Source: Xanthocytophaga agilis
Lineage (GTDB): Bacteria; Bacteroidota; Bacteroidia; Cytophagales; 172606-1
Direction: 5' to 3'
DNA: 64,000 nt
NCBI RefSeq assembly: GCF_030068605.1
Contig: NZ_JASJOU010000004.1
Location: 248,001-312,000, forward strand
The position numbers were made by a program, and so were the translations under genes. Position 1 is the stretch's first letter; each line of letters starts with the position of its first letter. Shown here in pieces: positions 36,149 through 45,636 of this stretch. The notes under the pieces were generated by a model that searched no databases, had not been told where the DNA came from, and saw nothing but the letters and a program-made list of their open reading frames with translations.

Positions 36149-36910
36149 TTATGAGAAATGATTGGGTATTGTAACTTTAACGGTGGTACCTTTGCCTGAT
36201 TCTGATTTTAATGTGATGGTGCCATTCATCTGATGAACGGCCTTCTGTACAAGAAACAGCCCCAAACCTGAACCATTGGATGCATGAGTACCCCGGTAAA
36301 ACATCTCAAAAACTTTAATCTGTTGTTCCTGAGGGATACCTATGCCATTGTCCTTAATTAAGATCTGAAGGTCTTTAGCACTACATTTAACATGTACTTT
36401 TACTGTCGGTTTTTTGTTAATCAGATTGGCATAGTTAATACTATTGGATACAAGACAATTAAGAATAATCCGTAGCCGAAATAAATCTGTTCTAACGGGA
36501 CAGTCTCCTGAAATCTGTGTAGTAATTTTTAGTTTATGATAATTATTCAAATCACTTAGTTCCAGAATTTCCCGCTGTATAATAGTACTCAAATCTGCAT
36601 TTTCAAGTACAGATGTCTGGTTTTGCATCCGGGAAGAATATACAAGATCCCGGATAATGTCCCTCATACGATTGATGCGTCCACGCATCATATGAAGATA
36701 TTGGCTGGCTATATCACCATGCTCTAGTTCTATCAGATCTATCAGGCCCAGGATAGAACTAAGAGGAGCATTGAAATCATGGCTTAGGCGATATGTCAGT
36801 GTATTCAACTCAAATGTTACTTTTTCCAGTTCTTTAGACAGGGATTCCCAGTTAATAAACTGTTGGTGGTTAGCAATCTGCATCGCTTCTGGTTGATCTA
36901 CCTCTTCCAT
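36149..36910 (-). CDS. Cytoplasmic sensor histidine kinase (HisKA plus HATPase)
   Basis: 253 residues. A short N-terminal helix is followed by the HisKA dimerisation box RLSHDFNAPLSSILGLIDLIE (phospho-acceptor His in SHDFN), the N-box NCLVSNSINYANL, G1 IKDNGIGIP, F-box FEMFYRGTH and G2 GSGLGLFLVQKAV. There is no membrane segment and no PAS domain, so the input domain is lacking or supplied by a partner. There is no response regulator gene next to it. The minus-strand neighbours upstream are a thioredoxin-like protein and a sigma-54 activator with PAS domains, which might form a loose signalling group. Confidence 0.9.
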   Translation of the reverse strand: MEEVDQPEAMQIANHQQFINWESLSKELEKVTFELNTLTYRLSHDFNAPLSSILGLIDLIELEHGDIASQYLHMMRGRINRMRDIIRDLVYSSRMQNQTSVLENADLSTIIQREILELSDLNNYHKLKITTQISGDCPVRTDLFRLRIILNCLVSNSINYANLINKKPTVKVHVKCSAKDLQILIKDNGIGIPQEQQIKVFEMFYRGTHASNGSGLGLFLVQKAVHQMNGTITLKSESGKGTTVKVTIPNHFS

Positions 36911-37000
36911 AGCAGTTAAAAAAAATAGGGTTGGAAAGTTTAGGTTTATAGTTTAATTAGTAATGAATACAATCTAGCTGCTCATCTAGTCACTCGTCTT

Positions 37001-37318
37001 TTAATTGCTTGACAAAAGGGAGGTAAGTTTAGTTACCAGTGTATCTTTTGTAATCACATCTTGTAATAAGTCCTGTAATACTCCATTTTCAAAAACCAAT
37101 ACACAGGGAAGTGATATCCCATAGCGCTCACAAAGCATTCCGCAATGCAGCAGGTTGATTTTGAAAAAATTAACATCATTATGAGTTTTGTACAATTCTT
37201 CCAGTATAGTGTCAGTGTCGTTTGAATGACTGGAATAAGGATTATAAAAATGAACGATCTGTAGCCCGTCTGTCTGAATTACCTCATTGGAGAAGTCCAA
37301 TTCTGATATCTTTTTCAT
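37001..37318 (-). CDS. Thioredoxin-fold protein without the redox CxxC
   Basis: 105 residues with thioredoxin topology: IVHFYNPYSSHSNDTDTILEELY and NFFKINLLHCGMLCERYGISLPCVLVFENG. The position of the WCGPC active site reads NPYSSHS, so it has no dithiol there. The cis-proline loop SLPCVLVF is kept, and the two Cys in HCGMLC lie on a different helix. It is unlikely to be a classical oxidoreductase; a binding or sensing role is inference. It is upstream of the histidine kinase gene on the same strand (90-base gap) and may be co-transcribed. Confidence 0.75.
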   Translation of the reverse strand: MKKISELDFSNEVIQTDGLQIVHFYNPYSSHSNDTDTILEELYKTHNDVNFFKINLLHCGMLCERYGISLPCVLVFENGVLQDLLQDVITKDTLVTKLTSLLSSN

Positions 37319-37679
37319 GTCCTCGCTGTTTTTAGTTTTGTATAGTTATTGAGATACTATATTATAAAAATCGTGCCATTTTGTGTAAGTGTTTATTTTA
37401 CAGATGGTTGAGGTGGTTTCTGTAGGTTCTTTGTGGGCGAAAAATGCTTACAAAAGAGTTTTTGCTTTTATTTAAGCATTTTTATCCAGATGGATAGGTG
37501 GATTGAAAAGTATAAAGGCAGGTAGGAAACAAGCTAAAAAAATATTCCTTAAAAGATCCAGTGCCTATATTGGCTAAGTACAATTAATGCCTTCTTCTCA
37601 GTAATTTTTCTTTGCTTGGTTTAAAAACAGTTATACCTGAATGATAAAATTTTTTTTCAAAAAAAGGAGAAAAGAATAA

Positions 37680-37697
37680 TTGCTTAAATTTAAGCAA
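37680..37697. repeat. Perfect 18-bp palindrome after the sigma-54 activator gene
   Basis: TTGCTTAAA followed by its complement TTTAAGCAA, with no spacer, 15 bases after the activator stop (minus strand). As RNA it has no room for a loop unless partly open, so an operator is possible. The spacer 37319-37711 otherwise holds AATGCTT/AAGCATT inverted copies near 37443 and 37484 and no gene. Confidence 0.4.
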
Positions 37698-37711
37698 GCA
37701 AAGAGGAAATA

Positions 37712-39571
37712 TTATTTAAATTCATGTAACCGGTTGATACCCAGCTTTCTCATGCGGGATTGGAGTGTTTTGTCATTTATACCCAATAGTTTACCTGCCC
37801 CCTTAGGACCAGTTACACGTCCTTCTGTACGTTTAAGCGCTTCAAGAATATGTTTTCTTTCGTGGTCTTCCAGTGTATCAAATGCTGTTTCAGAAAATAT
37901 ATCTGGCGAAATGGTATTCGCAGGGTTTTGAAACCATGCATCCATTTCCAGTTTGGAACCGGTACTTAAAACGATAGCCCGTTCGATTGTATTTTTCAAC
38001 TCCCTGATATTTCCTGGCCAGTTGTAGCTTTCCAGTTGTTGCAGAGTCTTTTTGGGAATAACAGTGATCTGCTTTTTTGTCTTGGCATTGTATTTATTTA
38101 CAAAGTACTTTACCAACAGTGGTATATCTTCTTTCCTTTCGCGTAAAGGCGGATTTACAATAGGAAAGACATTGAGTCGATAGTACAGATCCGCACGGAA
38201 GCTTCCCTTTTGTACAAGTTCTTCCAGATTGCGATTGGTAGCAGCTATAATACGTACATCAACCTTGTGTGTGCGATTGCCTCCCAGGGGTTCAAATTCA
38301 CCTTCCTGTAAGACTCTCAACAGCTTAGCCTGCAGTTCCATTGGCAGATCTCCGATTTCATCAAGAAAGATGGTTCCCTTATCTGCCAGTTCAAATCGTC
38401 CGATTTTTTTTGTATAAGCACCTGTAAAGGCTCCCTTTTCATATCCAAACAATTCACTTTCGATCAGATTGGCAGGAAGTGCTGCACAGTTGACTTTTAT
38501 CAGTGGCTGATTAACGCGTGGACTTAGGCGGTGTATGGTGTTTGCTATAAGACTTTTACCTGTACCCGTTTCACCTAACACCAGAACAGTTGCATCAGTA
38601 GGTGCTACCTGTTCTACCTGTCTAAGTACTTTTTTATAGGTATCACTTATTGAAATTATATCCTCGTACCGGAAACTTTCCTGCAACTCTTGTTTGAGCT
38701 GAAGGTTCTCTTCTACTAGTGATTCTTTTAGTTCTTCTACTTTAGCCAAAGCTTCCTGAAGATCTTGTTCAGTCCGTTTTCGTAATGTGATATCAGATAT
38801 AATACCTACAATTCTGACTGCTTTATCCTGTGCATCCCATTCAAAAACATTGGCTTGTAGAAATAGCCAGATATAGTTACCATTCTGGGCTTTGAAACGG
38901 AGTTCGGTATAAAAGTCACATTTAGTATGAAGACAATCCCTTACTTTGTTCTGAACCCTGGTTCGGTCTTCCGGGTGAATGAACTCCATCCATTTTTCGT
39001 ACGCATGACTAAATTCATCGCATTTATATCCCATAATGTCAAAGCATTCCTGGCTATAGTATACCTCATTAGTATGAGCATTCCAGTCCCAGAAGCCTAT
39101 TTTAGCAGCTTTGGTAACCAAGGAAAGGCGTTCCTGATTGACCTGCATAATTCGCTGGCCTTGTACCTTATCTGTAAGGTCTGTACCAATGCACCAAAGA
39201 TGAAGGCCTTCAAGCACAAAATTATTCCGAACATGGTAGTTGACGGACAAATATCTTACAGAACCATCTTTGGCTTTGATTTCCCCTTCCCAGTAACAGT
39301 AGGGAAGAGTAGTGTTCGGGTTATCCCATGCTTCTGTGATACTTTTTAGTATAGGTGTATGACCAAATAAGTTTTTAGCCAGTATTGTAGTATCCTGAAG
39401 TTCCTTTGAGGAATATCCCAATGTTCGTTCACATTCCTTATTCCAGCACGTAATAGTCTGATTGGGAGAGATCGCAAAGACAACCACAGGAAGTTCTTGT
39501 ATAAGTTCCTGAAGAAAAGTCTGGTTAACAAAAGATAACAAGTTGTTAGTCAATGTGGATGATGCGCTCAT
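37712..39571 (-). CDS. PAS-domain sigma-54-dependent transcriptional activator
   Basis: 619 residues. Two PAS domains (residues 18-130: [24 protein letters not shown]; 145-270: [27 protein letters not shown]) and a coiled-coil linker are followed by the AAA+ sigma-54-interaction domain: Walker [25 protein letters not shown] (the GAFTGA loop), Walker [13 protein letters not shown], and arginine fingers in [17 protein letters not shown]. The C-terminal Fis-type HTH ([33 protein letters not shown]) binds enhancers. It would activate RpoN promoters in response to a small-molecule or redox PAS signal. No receiver domain. Confidence 0.94.
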   Translation of the reverse strand: MSASSTLTNNLLSFVNQTFLQELIQELPVVVFAISPNQTITCWNKECERTLGYSSKELQDTTILAKNLFGHTPILKSITEAWDNPNTTLPYCYWEGEIKAKDGSVRYLSVNYHVRNNFVLEGLHLWCIGTDLTDKVQGQRIMQVNQERLSLVTKAAKIGFWDWNAHTNEVYYSQECFDIMGYKCDEFSHAYEKWMEFIHPEDRTRVQNKVRDCLHTKCDFYTELRFKAQNGNYIWLFLQANVFEWDAQDKAVRIVGIISDITLRKRTEQDLQEALAKVEELKESLVEENLQLKQELQESFRYEDIISISDTYKKVLRQVEQVAPTDATVLVLGETGTGKSLIANTIHRLSPRVNQPLIKVNCAALPANLIESELFGYEKGAFTGAYTKKIGRFELADKGTIFLDEIGDLPMELQAKLLRVLQEGEFEPLGGNRTHKVDVRIIAATNRNLEELVQKGSFRADLYYRLNVFPIVNPPLRERKEDIPLLVKYFVNKYNAKTKKQITVIPKKTLQQLESYNWPGNIRELKNTIERAIVLSTGSKLEMDAWFQNPANTISPDIFSETAFDTLEDHERKHILEALKRTEGRVTGPKGAGKLLGINDKTLQSRMRKLGINRLHEFK

Positions 39572-39706
39572 CTGCTAATTGAAACATATTAAGATAGTGT
39601 TTAAGTTAGAAAGTTCTGATCAGAAAAACTAGACTTTTTTGGAAAAAGGGCAGGTTTGACTGCCAGGACCAAAGAAGCAGATGTATGATTTTATAGAAAA
39701 TTTGTT

Positions 39707-40882
39707 TTATCCTTTCTCTTCTGTCATGTTGTCAGACTGAAGAATAGATGAAGACACATCTTTCTTTGTTTCGGATATCTCTTCCTTTACTTCTGAAATC
39801 TCTTCTCTGGCAATCCATCCATTGGCTGCTGCATGTTGGGCAGCTGCCTCTGTATCCGGGATCAAAAACATTGGAACACTGGAATTAGCTATACTAGAGA
39901 TAATGGTTTCTACTTCAAGATCACGTTTGTCTTTACTAACATCCCGAATATAAATAGCCAGGATACGTCCGGGATAGTCTAATACTACCTGCCGATAAAT
40001 TTCCGGATCATGCTGACCACTATCTCCTATCAGTATAAATGGCAGATTGGGATACATAGACATGATGAGTTTGATTTGTGCCAGTTTATGGGTGTGGTGT
40101 GAGGCGCCACCTACCTGGGTTCTGCTTATGCCAATATCTTTGAGCATTAATGGCCCTTGTGGGATTTTCTGCCAGTTAAAGAACTCTGTCAACATATCAA
40201 ACAGGTTCCAGGGACTGCTCGAAACATAAAAGATAGGATTAAATACACCTGCTGAAGTCCCTTTCTGCAATGCCTGATAAAAAGAAGCAACACCTTCAAA
40301 TGGCAATCGTGTGCGTGCGTTGTAAAAAAACGCCAGTTTGGCCATGCGAAGTTTGTGAGTGGCATTGGATACCAATACTGTATCATCAATGTCTGAGATT
40401 ACGCCAAATTGTGCTGATGTTGGAGGTATCAGAATATCTGCAGCTGTTATAGCAGGTTCATCTGCTGTTTGTGTGACCAGGCGTAAGTCCAGTTTTCCCC
40501 ATATCATGACAGAGGAGTTGGATTGGGGAAGATCTTCGAGCTGAAATGTAAAATATCCTTCTTCATCTGTTGTGGCGATATGAAGGCTTTCATTCCATCG
40601 TAATTCTACCTGGACACCTGCCATTTCATGGGTGCTAAATCGTCTATATGTATCTCTCAGATTATGCCATCTGGATGCTCTGTCACGAGGCGTGAATGTA
40701 AATGGATTACGTATTACTCGACCTTTTAAAAACAGAGAAGTTCCATTGCTGAAACCTGTGTAGGGTACAATCCGGATTCCTTTTATTTTCTGTAAAGGTT
40801 TTCGAAAGCGATTGCGCACTGCATCAAAACCTTCTTCTATTGCTCCAAGCAAATTAAAAAAGGCATTTTTTACTGATGACAT
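39707..40882 (-). CDS. App1-type phosphatase (DUF2183)
   Basis: 391 residues. An N-terminal beta-rich region (RIVPYTGFSNGTSLFLKGRVI; VELRWNESLHIATTDEEGYFTFQLEDLP) precedes the HAD-like DUF2183 domain with FGVISDIDDTVLVSNATHK (the catalytic DxDxT motif), FYVSSSPWNLFDMLTEFF and FILIGDSGQHDPEIY. Relatives include yeast App1 phosphatidate phosphatase, a Mg2+-dependent lipid phosphatase. The roughly 40 C-terminal residues are Glu/Lys-rich with a repeated REEISEVKEEISETKKD pattern. No signal peptide is seen. Monocistronic on the minus strand downstream of the msrB terminator. Confidence 0.88.
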   Translation of the reverse strand: MSSVKNAFFNLLGAIEEGFDAVRNRFRKPLQKIKGIRIVPYTGFSNGTSLFLKGRVIRNPFTFTPRDRASRWHNLRDTYRRFSTHEMAGVQVELRWNESLHIATTDEEGYFTFQLEDLPQSNSSVMIWGKLDLRLVTQTADEPAITAADILIPPTSAQFGVISDIDDTVLVSNATHKLRMAKLAFFYNARTRLPFEGVASFYQALQKGTSAGVFNPIFYVSSSPWNLFDMLTEFFNWQKIPQGPLMLKDIGISRTQVGGASHHTHKLAQIKLIMSMYPNLPFILIGDSGQHDPEIYRQVVLDYPGRILAIYIRDVSKDKRDLEVETIISSIANSSVPMFLIPDTEAAAQHAAANGWIAREEISEVKEEISETKKDVSSSILQSDNMTEEKG

Positions 40883-40972
40883 AGGCTGTTAGGTATTTGT
40901 TCTGGTACTATAAATATACATGTGTTTTTGATTTTGAATACATTTATTGTGCCAGCTCAAAAAAGTATAAAA

Positions 40973-41003
40973 AATACCTGTTCTATTATAGAGAACAGGT
41001 ATT
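40973..41003 (-). terminator. Rho-independent terminator of msrB
   Basis: AATACCTGTTCT (40973-40984) and its exact complement (40992-41003) form a 12-bp stem with a 7-base loop. On the minus strand it is followed by TTTTTATACTTTTTT. Confidence 0.9.
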
Positions 41004-41026
41004 GGAAGTCATGCTAGATATATTGT

Positions 41027-41563
41027 TTATTTCTCGTCAAAGAGGAGAGCAGCTGAGTTTATACAATAACGAAGACCTGTTGGAACAGGTCCGTCTTCAA
41101 ATACATGACCAAGATGTCCATCACATCGGCTACAAACTACCTCAATCCGATTCATACCATAACTCTCATCTTTTATTTCTTTGACATTGGTCTGTGCAAT
41201 TATATCATAAAAACTAGGCCATCCGGTACCTGATTCAAACTTGGTTGCTGAAGAAAATAAGGGTTGATGGCAACCAGCACACAGGTAAGTACCCTCTTTT
41301 TTATTTTTGAGCAAAGAACCACTAAATGCAAATTCTGTCTTTTTCTCCCGTAAAACAGCGTAGGCTCCTGGCTTTAGTATTTTCTCCCATTGTTCATCGG
41401 ATAACCGCACTTTCCCATCTTTTCCAGGCTGGAGCAAAAGTGTATCGACGTAAGAAATATCACTACCTTCCTGCTGACTATTAGCAGATTGGCAATTTGT
41501 TAGCAGAATGCTTATAAAACTACAAACAACTAGGAAGAATAGAATAGATAGGTGGATTCTCAT
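41027..41563 (-). CDS. msrB: Exported peptide-methionine (R)-S-oxide reductase
   Basis: 178 residues. The N-terminal hydrophobic segment ends in LLTNC, a lipobox-like site, so a periplasmic lipid-anchored form is likely. The MsrB fold shows LRPGAYAVLREKKTEFAFSG-type strands (here LKPGAYAVLREKKTEFAFSG), zinc ligands CAGCHQPLF and CSRCDGHLGHVFEDGP, GTGWPSF, and the catalytic Cys in LRYCINSAAL. It reduces the R epimer of oxidised Met in exported proteins with thiol reductants. It has its own strong terminator. Confidence 0.94.
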   Translation of the reverse strand: MRIHLSILFFLVVCSFISILLTNCQSANSQQEGSDISYVDTLLLQPGKDGKVRLSDEQWEKILKPGAYAVLREKKTEFAFSGSLLKNKKEGTYLCAGCHQPLFSSATKFESGTGWPSFYDIIAQTNVKEIKDESYGMNRIEVVCSRCDGHLGHVFEDGPVPTGLRYCINSAALLFDEK

Positions 41564-41750
41564 AATATCTTGTTTATATGGTATAATGAGGTGATACTAA
41601 GGTTTTATGCTTAAAAATGTACGAAGTCTGACAGTCTCCGGATTTCATTTATTATGACATTTACTACATAGATAATGTATTGCAGTAAATGTAAAAGCAA
41701 GCTGATTTTCTATTTCGGATATTTGTATTGTATTATTATTTACTACAACT

Positions 41751-42182
41751 ATGAAAGCTGATTTTCAGTTTAATGCCTGGGCAAAGATTTATGGCACTAT
41801 GTGTCTGGCCGGATTAGGTATGGCATTGCCTGCAAACGCACAGACGGCTTCGGCTCCTAAGGCAGATCTCATCTTTGTAGATGAGGAGGCACACCCAAAG
41901 AATGGACTAGATGCTTTTTACAAACATGTACGTGAAAATCTGAAATATCCGGAAGCGGCATTGTCTGCGGGGGTACAGGGACGAGTATTTGTACAGTTTG
42001 TAGTATTAGCCAATGGTTCAATTGAAGATATAAAGGTAATTCGTGGTATTGGTAGTGGCTGTGATGAAGAAGCTATTCGTCTGGTACAAAGTTCTCCGGA
42101 ATGGTTACCCGCCAAGTATCATGGAAAAGCCATTGCAACAGAGGTATCTTTACCCATCCGTTTTTCAACAACGAAAGAATAA
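41751..42182 (+). CDS. TonB C-terminal domain protein, secreted
   Basis: 143 residues. A signal peptide (cleavage after ANAQ, about residue 29) is followed by the TonB C-terminal fold: FYKHVRENLKYPEAALSAGVQGRVFVQFVVLANGSIEDIKVIRG, then CDEEAIRLVQSSPEWLPAKYHGKAI. It lacks the N-terminal membrane anchor and Pro-rich arm of a working TonB. It therefore cannot itself couple to ExbBD; stand-alone versions are common in Bacteroidota and may bind TonB boxes or peptidoglycan. Monocistronic, with a terminator shared with the convergent NUDIX gene. Confidence 0.88.
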   Translation: MKADFQFNAWAKIYGTMCLAGLGMALPANAQTASAPKADLIFVDEEAHPKNGLDAFYKHVRENLKYPEAALSAGVQGRVFVQFVVLANGSIEDIKVIRGIGSGCDEEAIRLVQSSPEWLPAKYHGKAIATEVSLPIRFSTTKE

Positions 42183-42210
42183 AATTCCATTTTTTATAGC
42201 GAAACCAATT

Positions 42211-42240
42211 GAAAGCAGAGTCTGAAAAGATTCTGCTTTC
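42211..42240. terminator. Bidirectional terminator between convergent genes
   Basis: GAAAGCAGA (42211-42219) pairs with TCTGCTTTC (42232-42240) over a 12-base loop. T-rich flanks occur on the plus side; it lies just past the stops of the TonB-like and NUDIX genes. Confidence 0.75.
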
Positions 42241-42255
42241 TTATTGTACTATATC

Positions 42256-42798
42256 TTAATGGATATTGAGAATACGTGAGGCTTTCAAAAGTCCCGCTAT
42301 GCTTAGAGAATCTGTGATCTGATTCTGCATAACCATCTCAATGGCTTCCTTCAAATGCACTCTGCGTAAAATCAATTCTTCTGTCTCTTCTGGCTGACTT
42401 TCACCTGCTGTTAGCTGTTGTGCCAGATAAATGAATCCTTCTTCATTACAGACAGAGTTAGAAGTATGGATACGGCTGATTAATGTCCATTGTGAGGCGG
42501 TAAACCCTGTTTCTTCTTTCAGTTCTCTCTTTGCGGATTCGAGCGGATCTTCACTTAGCGGACCTCCGCCTTCCGGAATCTCCCAAGAATATTCATTGAG
42601 TGGATAACGATACTGACCTACCAGCCAGGTACAACCTTCTTCATCTACTGGTACAATACCGATAGCTTTGTTTTTAAAGTGTACTACACCATAGATTCCA
42701 TTGCCGCCACCAGGGTTTACAACCTGGCTTTCTGTTACCTGTATCCAGGGATTGGTATAAATTTCTTTTGTAGAAAGCGTTTTCCAGGGATTTTCCAT
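42256..42798 (-). CDS. NUDIX hydrolase (ADP-sugar pyrophosphatase type)
   Basis: 180 residues. The Nudix box reads GGGPLSEDPLESAKRELKEETGF, matching Gx5Ex7REUxEExGU apart from the first Glu/Gly context. N-terminal SKEIYTNPWIQVTESQVVNPGG-type strands and QYRYPLNEYSWEIPEGGG match the ADP-ribose/ADP-glucose pyrophosphatase group. It would hydrolyse NDP-sugars to sugar-phosphate plus NMP in the cytoplasm with Mg2+. Given the glycogen phosphorylase nearby, an ADP-glucose substrate is conceivable but unproven. It starts 83 bases downstream of the ACP phosphodiesterase-like gene. Confidence 0.88.
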   Translation of the reverse strand: MENPWKTLSTKEIYTNPWIQVTESQVVNPGGGNGIYGVVHFKNKAIGIVPVDEEGCTWLVGQYRYPLNEYSWEIPEGGGPLSEDPLESAKRELKEETGFTASQWTLISRIHTSNSVCNEEGFIYLAQQLTAGESQPEETEELILRRVHLKEAIEMVMQNQITDSLSIAGLLKASRILNIH

Positions 42799-42880
42799 TA
42801 TGGATTAATTTATCATTGCTAGGTCGCAAAGATATAACCATTTTTCTTTGTACAACTATTCAATGAGTATATGGCCTCAG

Positions 42881-43462
42881 TTAGGCTGCTTTCACACGAT
42901 CAACATGTTGTACCAGATCAGGAAAAAATTCACGAAAATTTTCCTGATAAAAATCATAGTCCTTTTGAAGGTCATCTACTGCGTGTTCCATTCCTGAAGC
43001 AAATTTTGTGCGTTTTGCTGTGTTGGTAAGTGTGCGGTTTATACCTTCCAGTGTTCCATAATTGACCAACCAGTTTTGCCGTTTCATCGCATGTACTACT
43101 GGAAGCATATCTATCGGGAGTAATTCTTCTTTTTCGGTCAGAAACTGATAGATCTTGGCTGCAAACTGTTCTAAGGGTTCAGGATGGTATTGTTGCCAAT
43201 GAGTAGCCAGGAAATGATCATAAAACACATCTGTAATTACACTGGCATAATGTCTGTAAACAGGAAAAAGCTGATGTTTAGCTTTCCTGACTACAGGATG
43301 AGAATCTGTGAAAGAGTCGATCTCTCTGTGTAATACTATACCTTCCCGTATTTTCTGAGGTATATCTTCTCTGATTCGGCCTGTAATGAAATCGGCCATT
43401 AGGTTGCCTATCATTGCCTCATCGAAAGTACCAGATAGATACAAGTGTGCCAGAAAATTCAT
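42881..43462 (-). CDS. Acyl carrier protein phosphodiesterase-like (DUF479/AcpH)
   Basis: 193 residues, usual AcpH length. It begins MNFLAHLYLSGTFDEAMIGNLMADFI, continues GIVLHREIDSFTDSHPVVRKAK and VITDVFYDHFLATHW. The H, D and Y residues in these blocks form the divalent-metal HD-like site. In E. coli AcpH removes 4'-phosphopantetheine from ACP. In Bacteroidota the exact substrate is not proven. Cytoplasmic, upstream of the NUDIX gene on the same strand, possibly one transcript. Confidence 0.9.
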   Translation of the reverse strand: MNFLAHLYLSGTFDEAMIGNLMADFITGRIREDIPQKIREGIVLHREIDSFTDSHPVVRKAKHQLFPVYRHYASVITDVFYDHFLATHWQQYHPEPLEQFAAKIYQFLTEKEELLPIDMLPVVHAMKRQNWLVNYGTLEGINRTLTNTAKRTKFASGMEHAVDDLQKDYDFYQENFREFFPDLVQHVDRVKAA

Positions 43463-43598
43463 GCAATCAGATGACGCAGTTATACATTGAAAAAGGAAAG
43501 ATATAATTTTTTAGTCTCTTTTATCGAAATTCTTTAGCAAAAGGCTTCTATATTCCTGTAGCATCCTTCATGTTGCTATTGCTTTGCCTTTTAGTACA

Positions 43599-44705
43599 TT
43601 AAAATTTCCACCACATTTGATTTGGATACGCTTCTCCCAAATAAATAGGCTCACCAATTTTAGGAGTAGTCAGTGGCATATTTTCTTCTTTTGCTTTTTG
43701 TACTACTCGTTGGATAGGTTCATTCCACGCGTGATTGGCGAGTACAAATTTTCCCCAATGTACAGGTAGTAGCGTTTTGGCTTTCAGATCTTGGGCTGCT
43801 TTCACAGTTTCTTCCGGAAACATATGTATGTAGGGCCAGTCCGATCCATATTGGCCTGACTCCAGCATAACAATATCAAACGGACCATACTTATCGCCAA
43901 TGGATTTGAAGTGGGTATCATATCCTGAGTCACCACCTATATAAATGGTTTTGTCATAAAGCTGCAATACAAAAGATGTCCACAAGGTTTTATTTCGAAC
44001 CAGCCCTCGTCCAGAGAAATGCCGGGCTGGGGTAGCTATAAGATGAATGCTATCCGCAATGTTCTGGTGGTCCCACCAGTCGAACTCAACGATTCTGCTG
44101 ACAGGAATTCCCCAGAATTCCAGATGAGAGCCTACACCCAGTGCTGTATAAAATGATTTTACTTTTGGCGCAAACTGAGTTATGGTTTTATAATCCATGT
44201 GATCATAGTGATCATGGGTGATAATTAACATATCAATGTTTCCAAAGTCAGAGACAGTATAAATATCTGATCCTGGAAATGATTTTCCGAAATATGACAC
44301 CGGAGATGCATACCCACTAAATACCGGATCTACCAAAATACGAGTGCCCCGATATTGAATCAGATAAGAAGAGTGTCCAAACCAGACAATCGTAGGTTTG
44401 TCATCGGATAGTGTGTGTAGATCTGTTTTGACTGAAGGAATCAAAGCAGAAGGAGCTGTGTCTTTGGGCTTGTTGAAATAGTCCTTCAGCATCTTTGTCA
44501 TGGATGCATTTTTGAGTGTAACCTCTGTCGGCGATAGATTCTGAAAGATTCCATCTTTGTAATTGGACGATTGGTTGATTTTTTCAAGTCTCTTTCCTTC
44601 CGGATTTCTGCCAAATGTTTTTTGTCGCATAAATAGAAATACTGTAATACCTAAAATAGCAAACAGAAGAAAGAGAACCCTGAGTATTCTTCTGATGATT
44701 CGCAT
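43599..44705 (-). CDS. Membrane-anchored metallo-beta-lactamase-fold hydrolase (NAPE-PLD-like)
   Basis: 368 residues. An N-terminal membrane anchor (ILRVLFLLFAILGITVFLFM, residues 8-27) is followed by the MBL fold with PTIVWFGHSSYLIQYRGTRILVDPVFS, the metal motif THDHYDHMDY, then PARHFSGRG, YIGGDSGYDTHF and LPVHWGKF. This set matches the NAPE-PLD/UlaG-like group of zinc hydrolases acting on phosphodiesters or lactones. Anchoring suggests the active domain faces the periplasm. Substrate unknown. Confidence 0.88.
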   Translation of the reverse strand: MRIIRRILRVLFLLFAILGITVFLFMRQKTFGRNPEGKRLEKINQSSNYKDGIFQNLSPTEVTLKNASMTKMLKDYFNKPKDTAPSALIPSVKTDLHTLSDDKPTIVWFGHSSYLIQYRGTRILVDPVFSGYASPVSYFGKSFPGSDIYTVSDFGNIDMLIITHDHYDHMDYKTITQFAPKVKSFYTALGVGSHLEFWGIPVSRIVEFDWWDHQNIADSIHLIATPARHFSGRGLVRNKTLWTSFVLQLYDKTIYIGGDSGYDTHFKSIGDKYGPFDIVMLESGQYGSDWPYIHMFPEETVKAAQDLKAKTLLPVHWGKFVLANHAWNEPIQRVVQKAKEENMPLTTPKIGEPIYLGEAYPNQMWWKF

Positions 44706-44940
44706 AGGAGATGAAGTGAAAATTTAATGTGGTTAAGATAATGCAGGTAGACGACTACAGTATGCCTAATATTGTATTGTATGAACTGTAATAACTGTAC
44801 AGTTAACAGAAGCATTCTTTTTGATAGCTAGATTAGGTATAGGAAAAATAAATAAGTAAATAAAGAGGATGTTACTCAGTTATTTGTGAATATGGAAATG
44901 AAGTAGTTTTTTGCAGTAGTTTTCACAAAGCCGTCTGTAG

Positions 44941-45581
44941 ATGAAAAAAAATCTACACTATGCTTTAATTGCAGTTGTAGGTATTTTGTTTACCAGTTGC
45001 GCCTCATCGTATAAGCCCATAAAACCTCCTTCAGTAAGTTATATTAAAACAGTTGAGGATAGTACTATTACTTTCTCATATCAATACAGGGCTTTACGTA
45101 TAGCTGGGAACGGTAAATATGCCAGGAAAGAAGATAAAAAGGGAGTAGAGGTCGTTGTTATAAAAAAAACAACCGTTCGGATTAATCTGTTACTTTTAAT
45201 AAGAATCTTAAGCTATATGCTGGAGATCAGGAAATTAAGACTTTAGACCCTCTTTTTGCCTACAAACAACTCAAACAAAAGAGTGCTATCTATCTGTTGT
45301 ATGCACCTTTGACACTTCTTCGACCGTATTTCTATTCTACTGATTCATATGGTCATACCACTGTCACTAATAGCTTTCCTATTGGTTATGTAGTTGGTCC
45401 AGGTCTTGTGATTCGTAATATGATGGTTGCAGGTAATGTTAATAAGCGGTTTGTGGAAGAGTTAGGTAAATATAGTCTGATCAATCGTGAGATAAAACCT
45501 GGTGAAACAGTATATGGTTTGGTTTTTACTTATGATCCATTATCTGTTAGGATTAAACGCTTGTTAATGGGTTTTAACTAA
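44941..45581 (+). pseudogene. Frameshifted lipoprotein gene
   Basis: Two collinear reading frames appear to be halves of one gene. The first (44941-45246) starts MKKNLHYALIAVVGILFTSC, a lipoprotein signal. The second, in another frame, can be read as VTFNKNLKLYAGDQEIKTL and onwards from about 45191 through YLLYAPLTLLRPYFY to the stop at 45581. The break lies near an A8 tract at 45162-45169. Restoring one base there gives NNRSD, then an in-frame TAA, then SVTFNKN, so there is probably one indel plus one nonsense change, or sequencing error. Product family unknown. Confidence 0.7.
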
Positions 45582-45585
45582 GGGT

Positions 45586-45627
45586 TATCAAAAGGATGTT
45601 GTAATTGCTCACAACATCCTTTTGATA
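45586..45627. terminator. Strong bidirectional terminator
   Basis: A perfect 17-bp inverted repeat, 45586-45602 and 45611-45627 (TATCAAAAGGATGTTGT and its complement), with an 8-base loop. It separates the convergent pseudogene and GH65 gene. Confidence 0.88.
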
Positions 45628-45636
45628 CATACCTTA

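Noticed and set aside
37680-37931. Plus-strand ORF beginning in the palindrome
   Set aside because: Antisense to the sigma-54 activator; no family-like sequence.
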